From Thysanoteuthis rhombus (lineage: Eukaryota; Mollusca; Cephalopoda; Oegopsida; Thysanoteuthidae), in NCBI GenBank assembly GCA_963457665.1, contig OY735209.1, positions 56,882,519-56,946,518 of the forward strand: a stretch of DNA of 64,000 bases. Reading direction: 5' to 3'. Under the pieces are notes generated by a model. That model was not told the origin of the DNA. It did not search any database and was given only the letters and a program-made list of their open reading frames with translations. Of the stretch, positions 59,950-64,000 are shown in pieces; the first letter of the stretch is position 1; the number at the start of each line of letters is the position of its first letter. Position numbers and translations under genes: made by a program.

Positions 59950-62290
59950 AATGACATTCCTAAGTTATCCCATGAGTAAATCAAAACAGGAATAACCACA
60001 AACACTTTCATTTCATTTTACCTTCTTTAATGACCAAAATGCCAACATATACTTTGGGGCATAATTATCATAACAGCTTGATTTTGTGGTGGACTAATCT
60101 GAGATGTAGGCATGGAATACTTGACCTAACGCTGTCTGGTCAAATGGCTCAATTAATTGTCTGTGTTGGTCGAAAAAGTAGGAAATCTCACTCTTCCCCA
60201 GCTACTGTTATCTTTAGCCCAAAAATGAAATGTTCATCAGAAGCCTTTTTTTTTTTTCTTTGCTTTGAGTGGGAAGATGACTTGAGGGTTGTGATCATTT
60301 TTTACATCTTCCCAATAAGACTGAACAATTGAATCTCTCTGCAGCTCACTTGCCTCATTGCTGAAATATTAGTGATACTTGCTCTATAGCATCACAGTGG
60401 GCCATGGCTGATTGTCACAAAGCCAACCATGCATATTGCTTGTATTGAAGATGCAGACAAAAGGGATAAATCACTGACATCCCCTCACTAACCCTTTTGC
60501 TGTCAATCTTTCCTTGTACCTATGTTGAGGCAATAACACTTGACCAAAATAACATTCACATTCTTTCATGGCCATCGCAGCATCTCGTGTCTTGTAGTGG
60601 TCTTTTGAACAATTTCAGCAGTTTAGCGTAGATAGAACATGTGACTCGTGCGATTAGTGCAAACCCATGGTAAGAGACAGGGAAAGTGATGGGTGTTACT
60701 CAATCTCTCTATATTATGCTTGTAAAATCTCTGTCAGATCCCTTTCAACCTCCCCACCACATAACACAGTAAGAAGGAGTAAAACTAGTTATAGAATAAG
60801 TGTTTTATTTAAATTCTTAGCTTAATGAAGCTGTAAGCCTTTGTTCCATATTTTGAAACATTTTATCTCTTAAAACAAAACAGAAAAAAAATGATTTTAA
60901 TAAAAAATGTTTAACAATATCTGTTTAAAGATTTTGATGAAGGTAGTCATTGAGCACTTATTATGAATCGTTGTTTGTTGATTCTATGAAGTAAAGAATT
61001 TAACTCAGCTGCTTCATCTTTACATTGCATTTCCAACTGAATCTATGATTTTATTCAATTTTTTAATCAGTAACATTTGTAAACTGAATTGACAACAATT
61101 GAGAATGCTTGTTTTTCAAAATTTTTCAGTGTGAATCCAAATAAGCATTAGCAGTGAAACTGAGATCCTAAACTTCAAAGAAAAAAAGTGATTTTTCATT
61201 ACTGATATACTAAATGGTAATCTCTAATGACTGACATGTGTATAACTTTTTGCTAGCCATGTATATTTGTTCTATCGAATGAAAAAAAAGTAGTTTTTAA
61301 AAACTTCTGATGCTTATTGAAACTTGATTGCATTTAGTCTTTTTCAAAATTTCATTTTAAGGCATGGAGAAGGTTGTTCATAAATCTAATTACTACCTTG
61401 AAAAATGTATTTATTCTATATGTTTGAGCAAATAGGTCTTAATCTTTATGATACTTTTTGAAAATAGCCTAAATTCTCTTTTCCATCCTTCTTAATTCTT
61501 GAAAACTTCCCTCAAAAATCTAAATGTACTGTACCTTCCCAATTGCAGAAGATCTTTGCTATAACTTCAAACTACTCTAGTTAGAGGAAAGGAAAAAAAT
61601 CAAGTGAATTTCATATCTCACGGAACCTTCAGTTTCCAGCACTCTACAAAATTTGAATCACAATTAATCCTTTGTTCCATGATTTTTTTATTAGATTAAC
61701 ATTTAAAAATATTTGTATTCAAAGCAGTTCCGTGACAAACTGAATTTGTCTAATATATTATTGTGGTATATGACACTCAAGTCATGATATTTATTACAAA
61801 TTCTTTCTAATGTATTTATAGCCTTTCTTAGCCATTTGTCTTGTCCTCATGAGAAAAGCTGTTTATATATGAACAGCAAATAGATTGTGTGGCTTGCTGA
61901 CTAGAGAGATATATATTCCTATTTCCTTCCTCTCCCTACTCGTAGATATATGCACATTTTCCTCTCCCTATGCGTGGGATCCTCATTAACTTGTCACTGC
62001 ATCATATTACCTCGTAGCTTGTCTCTTGTCAATCTATAGGACAGGTGACATGTTGCTGCACAGATGTCCTTTTAAGAGAGTACTAGACATTCCAAGAATC
62101 TGCTTAATGCTTTCTAGGAGCTTTAGATACTAGTAGTATTGCTGTGGCATTGAAAAGACATTTTTTTTCATTTGCTGGCAAGCACATTTTTTCCTTCTTT
62201 TAATAGCACATGCTACTTATCAAAATAATTTGGTTCATTAATTCAAATCTTTGAAAGTCTTTTTATTGGAATTAAGTTCACTTGTAGCTT
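59950..62290. other. no gene seen
   Basis: AT-rich DNA. The 100-codon frame at 60030-60332 has no motif and no splice context. Confidence 0.5.
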
Positions 62291-62296
62291 ATACTA

Positions 62297-62385
62297 ATCA
62301 GCAAAAACATTACGACCACTAATGTTGGTCCTCTACGCACCCTCCAAAACCGCAATCAGGCATGAACTCAGCAATGTTAATCACT
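62297..62385 (+). mobile_element. Tc1/mariner-like end fragment
   Basis: ATCAGCAAAAACATTACGAC followed by CACTAATGTTGGTCCTC and CCAAAACCGCAATCAGGC resembles, segment by segment, the ATCAGCCATAACATTA...GGTCC...CCAAAACCG repeat known from many animal genomes and tied to Tc1-type elements. No ORF remains. Confidence 0.45.
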
Positions 62386-62389
62386 TTCT

Positions 62390-63525
62390 TCAACTAGTTT
62401 TCTATCTATGAAAACTCTGGTTTCAAGAGAGTCACTTGAATGTTTCTTTTTGCCCATCACTGCAACATTCAATACATCAAAATAAAGAGCTCTAGGCTGG
62501 CTTACCAGTTTATGAGTTGTTGTGCATAAATGTCCCACAAACCGTTTTTTAAAAGTTGGTACTTTCATTATTTATAGAGCTACAACGCTCAGTTTGTTTA
62601 TTCATTTTGAAGCTTGAAAACTCTATTATGAATCTTGATACATGTTGCTGGTCACAATCTTTTGGCTAGTATATAGTCTATAATACAACTTATTAAAATT
62701 AATCAAAGTTACCTAAGCTAAACATCCCTTTTCCTGATTCACGTATGATCAAGACTTCAGCATAAAATCCATTTTTCCAGCATTGTAATTGCATAGAATG
62801 AAGGCAAAATTCTTAGAGATGAAGTATTGTCATTTGTTCTTGACTATTTCTTTCATCTTATTTTATTGCATTCATTGCAATATTCAGGTTATTTGTTGCA
62901 GCCTACAGCAAAATTTAATCTTACTTCCTGTATCCTTGGGAGCCTGTCTGACATGGGCAGCATCTTGCTGATTAAGCTATGTAGACCCAGACAGGTAAAA
63001 TTCAAGCATACCTGTGGACACATTTTAGCTCGCAGAAAATACCAGAGAAGGAGGAAGGGTTAAGAACCGGAGTATTTTTTTTTTTTCTTTCTTTAAGAAT
63101 CATTTGAATCCTAGCTGACTGTCTTGTAAATGAATTTACAAAGTAACTAGAAAGATCTAAGGCTATTCAGATTTCTTTCAGCTGATCTACAAGCAGCTAA
63201 ATGATTTCCTCTAAGAAATCAATTTTATCACAAGAATTGTTTTGTTTTTGCTTAGTTCACATTTCATGGCTTCTTGAGACGTACAACCAACCAAGTAATC
63301 AATGATTCTTCTCATTAATGAAACTTTGAGTATGTTTTCATCAGTGTGTTTGCCTAATAGTGGGAGTTTATTACTATCTTCTATCAGTATCATATTGAAT
63401 GTATCAATGGTTGAAATAAAGAACTTCTACAGGAAAATTGATGTTTCTAAGGGAAGTAACTCCTTAAAGTAAAACAATATATAAATATATAGATGAATCT
63501 AAAACATTTTCACTGAAACTAAGGC
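62390..63525. other. no gene seen; possible SINE tail at 62840-62880
   Basis: ACTATTTCTTTCATCTTATT at 62844 resembles the reversed tail of SINE family A. An 8-bp inverted repeat (CCTGTCTG/CAGACAGG) spans about 62943-62995. Open frames 62789-62971 and 62827-63063 overlap in different frames and lack motifs. Confidence 0.4.
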
Positions 63526-63529
63526 TAAT

Positions 63530-63600
63530 CAGAAATCTCTCCAATGACTCATCAGATCAACTTGTTAACCACTGAACCATGACAGATGCTACCAAATTTT
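63530..63600 (-). mobile_element. tRNA-like SINE head (minus)
   Basis: The minus strand reads CATGGTTCAGTGGTTAACAA, a clear A-box-like stretch, followed by TGATCTGATGAGTC and a loose GAGAGATTTCTG. The body is not clear. Confidence 0.45.
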
Positions 63601-63714
63601 TCCGCTCATGTGGCAAGAAATGAAATACCACTCTCGTGCTTCTGTTTATGACAGAGATATCTCCAAAAACAATGCCAAAAAGTTCACTGAATATGCTAAA
63701 TATATTAAATCAAA

Positions 63715-63860
63715 TGATTTCATTTTGTCCTAATTTCTATCGCTTCTTGCTGCAACTCCTAGATCATCATAAGACAAGCTGTGAAGGTCATGAATAACGA
63801 GCAAGTCTCAAGTGAGATTTGAGCTTGCATTCCTCATCTTTGGGAGCCTATCATACCATG
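63715..63860 (-). mobile_element. SINE family A, minus copy
   Basis: Plus-strand TCCTAATTTCTATCGCTTCT is an eroded family tail in reverse. It runs through GATCATCATAAGACAAGCTG to a head with GAGATTTGAGCTTGC and GGGAGCCTATCATACCATG. Confidence 0.45.
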
Positions 63861-63934
63861 AATACTTCAATAGAAATTGTTCAAATGAGTTAGTTCTCCT
63901 CTACTCTTGCTGAAACATTGTCAGTTATTAATTT

Positions 63935-64000
63935 TAGACTAGTATTTCATTTCTGTTGCTTTTTGTCACAATCAATAAGAAATTTTAATACTATTACATC
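63935..64000 (-). mobile_element. SINE family A, minus copy cut by window end
   Basis: TTAGACTAGTATTTCATTTC then TGTTGCTTTTTGTCACAATC is the reversed family tail and start of the body. The rest lies outside the window. Confidence 0.5.

Noticed and set aside
60030-60332. 100-codon plus-strand frame as a small gene
   Set aside because: It has no recognisable motif, ends in low-complexity Phe-rich text, and lacks convincing start or splice context.
1-64000. CRISPR arrays, operons, phage or bacterial defence systems
   Set aside because: There are no regularly spaced direct repeats with unique spacers, no gene clusters and no ribosome-binding sites; the window is animal nuclear DNA.

Overview
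The window looks like AT-rich, non-coding nuclear DNA from a multicellular animal with a large, repeat-filled genome. Reasons: there are no densely packed open frames or bacterial-type genes; decayed RTE-type LINEs, hAT and mariner transposons and tRNA-derived SINEs occur throughout; and TG/TA microsatellites are long. The repeat mix would suit a marine invertebrate such as a mollusc, but the sequence alone does not fix the species. Most long open frames are chance readings of AT-rich or simple-repeat DNA.

Only one stretch resembles a host coding exon: a minus-strand segment at 4206-4391, bounded by a CAG acceptor and an AG|GTGAGC donor, with 61 uninterrupted codons. If it is real, much of the left side of the window would be intron of a long minus-strand gene. 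I do not recognise the protein.

Layout. 1-5 kb: a weak RTE scrap, a SINE head, an interspersed repeat, a near-perfect 31-bp inverted repeat and the candidate exon. 5-10 kb: tRNA-like SINE pieces, an RTE 5'-leader and a faint LTR-element fossil. 10-19.5 kb: almost featureless AT-rich DNA. 19.5-20 kb: an inverted SINE pair. 22.1-23.4 kb: a 1.3-kb composite TG-rich microsatellite whose units change stepwise along its length. 25.4-26.7 kb: an unresolved, slightly GC-richer block. 27-29.3 kb: several SINEs and an RTE 3' end. 32-33.4 kb: tandem and single SINEs. 33.9-38.5 kb: RTE fragments around a decayed BED-finger hAT transposase. 39.2-41.3 kb: a degenerate tandem repeat and a related single copy. 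41.75-42.1 kb: a deleted mariner that keeps both ends. 43.5-44.2 kb: a Penelope-like GIY-YIG remnant. 45.6-47.0 kb: one RTE copy interrupted by a younger, opposite-strand RTE copy with a short target duplication. 48.8-49.0 kb: a short hAT-type MITE with 8-bp target duplications. 49-64 kb: mostly empty, with scattered SINE pieces, a 17-bp hairpin and a Tc1-like motif.

The genes do not work together as a system here. The history recorded is one of layered transposon insertion and decay. No new cellular system is evident; the best leads are the candidate exon, the nested RTE pair and the ordered microsatellite.
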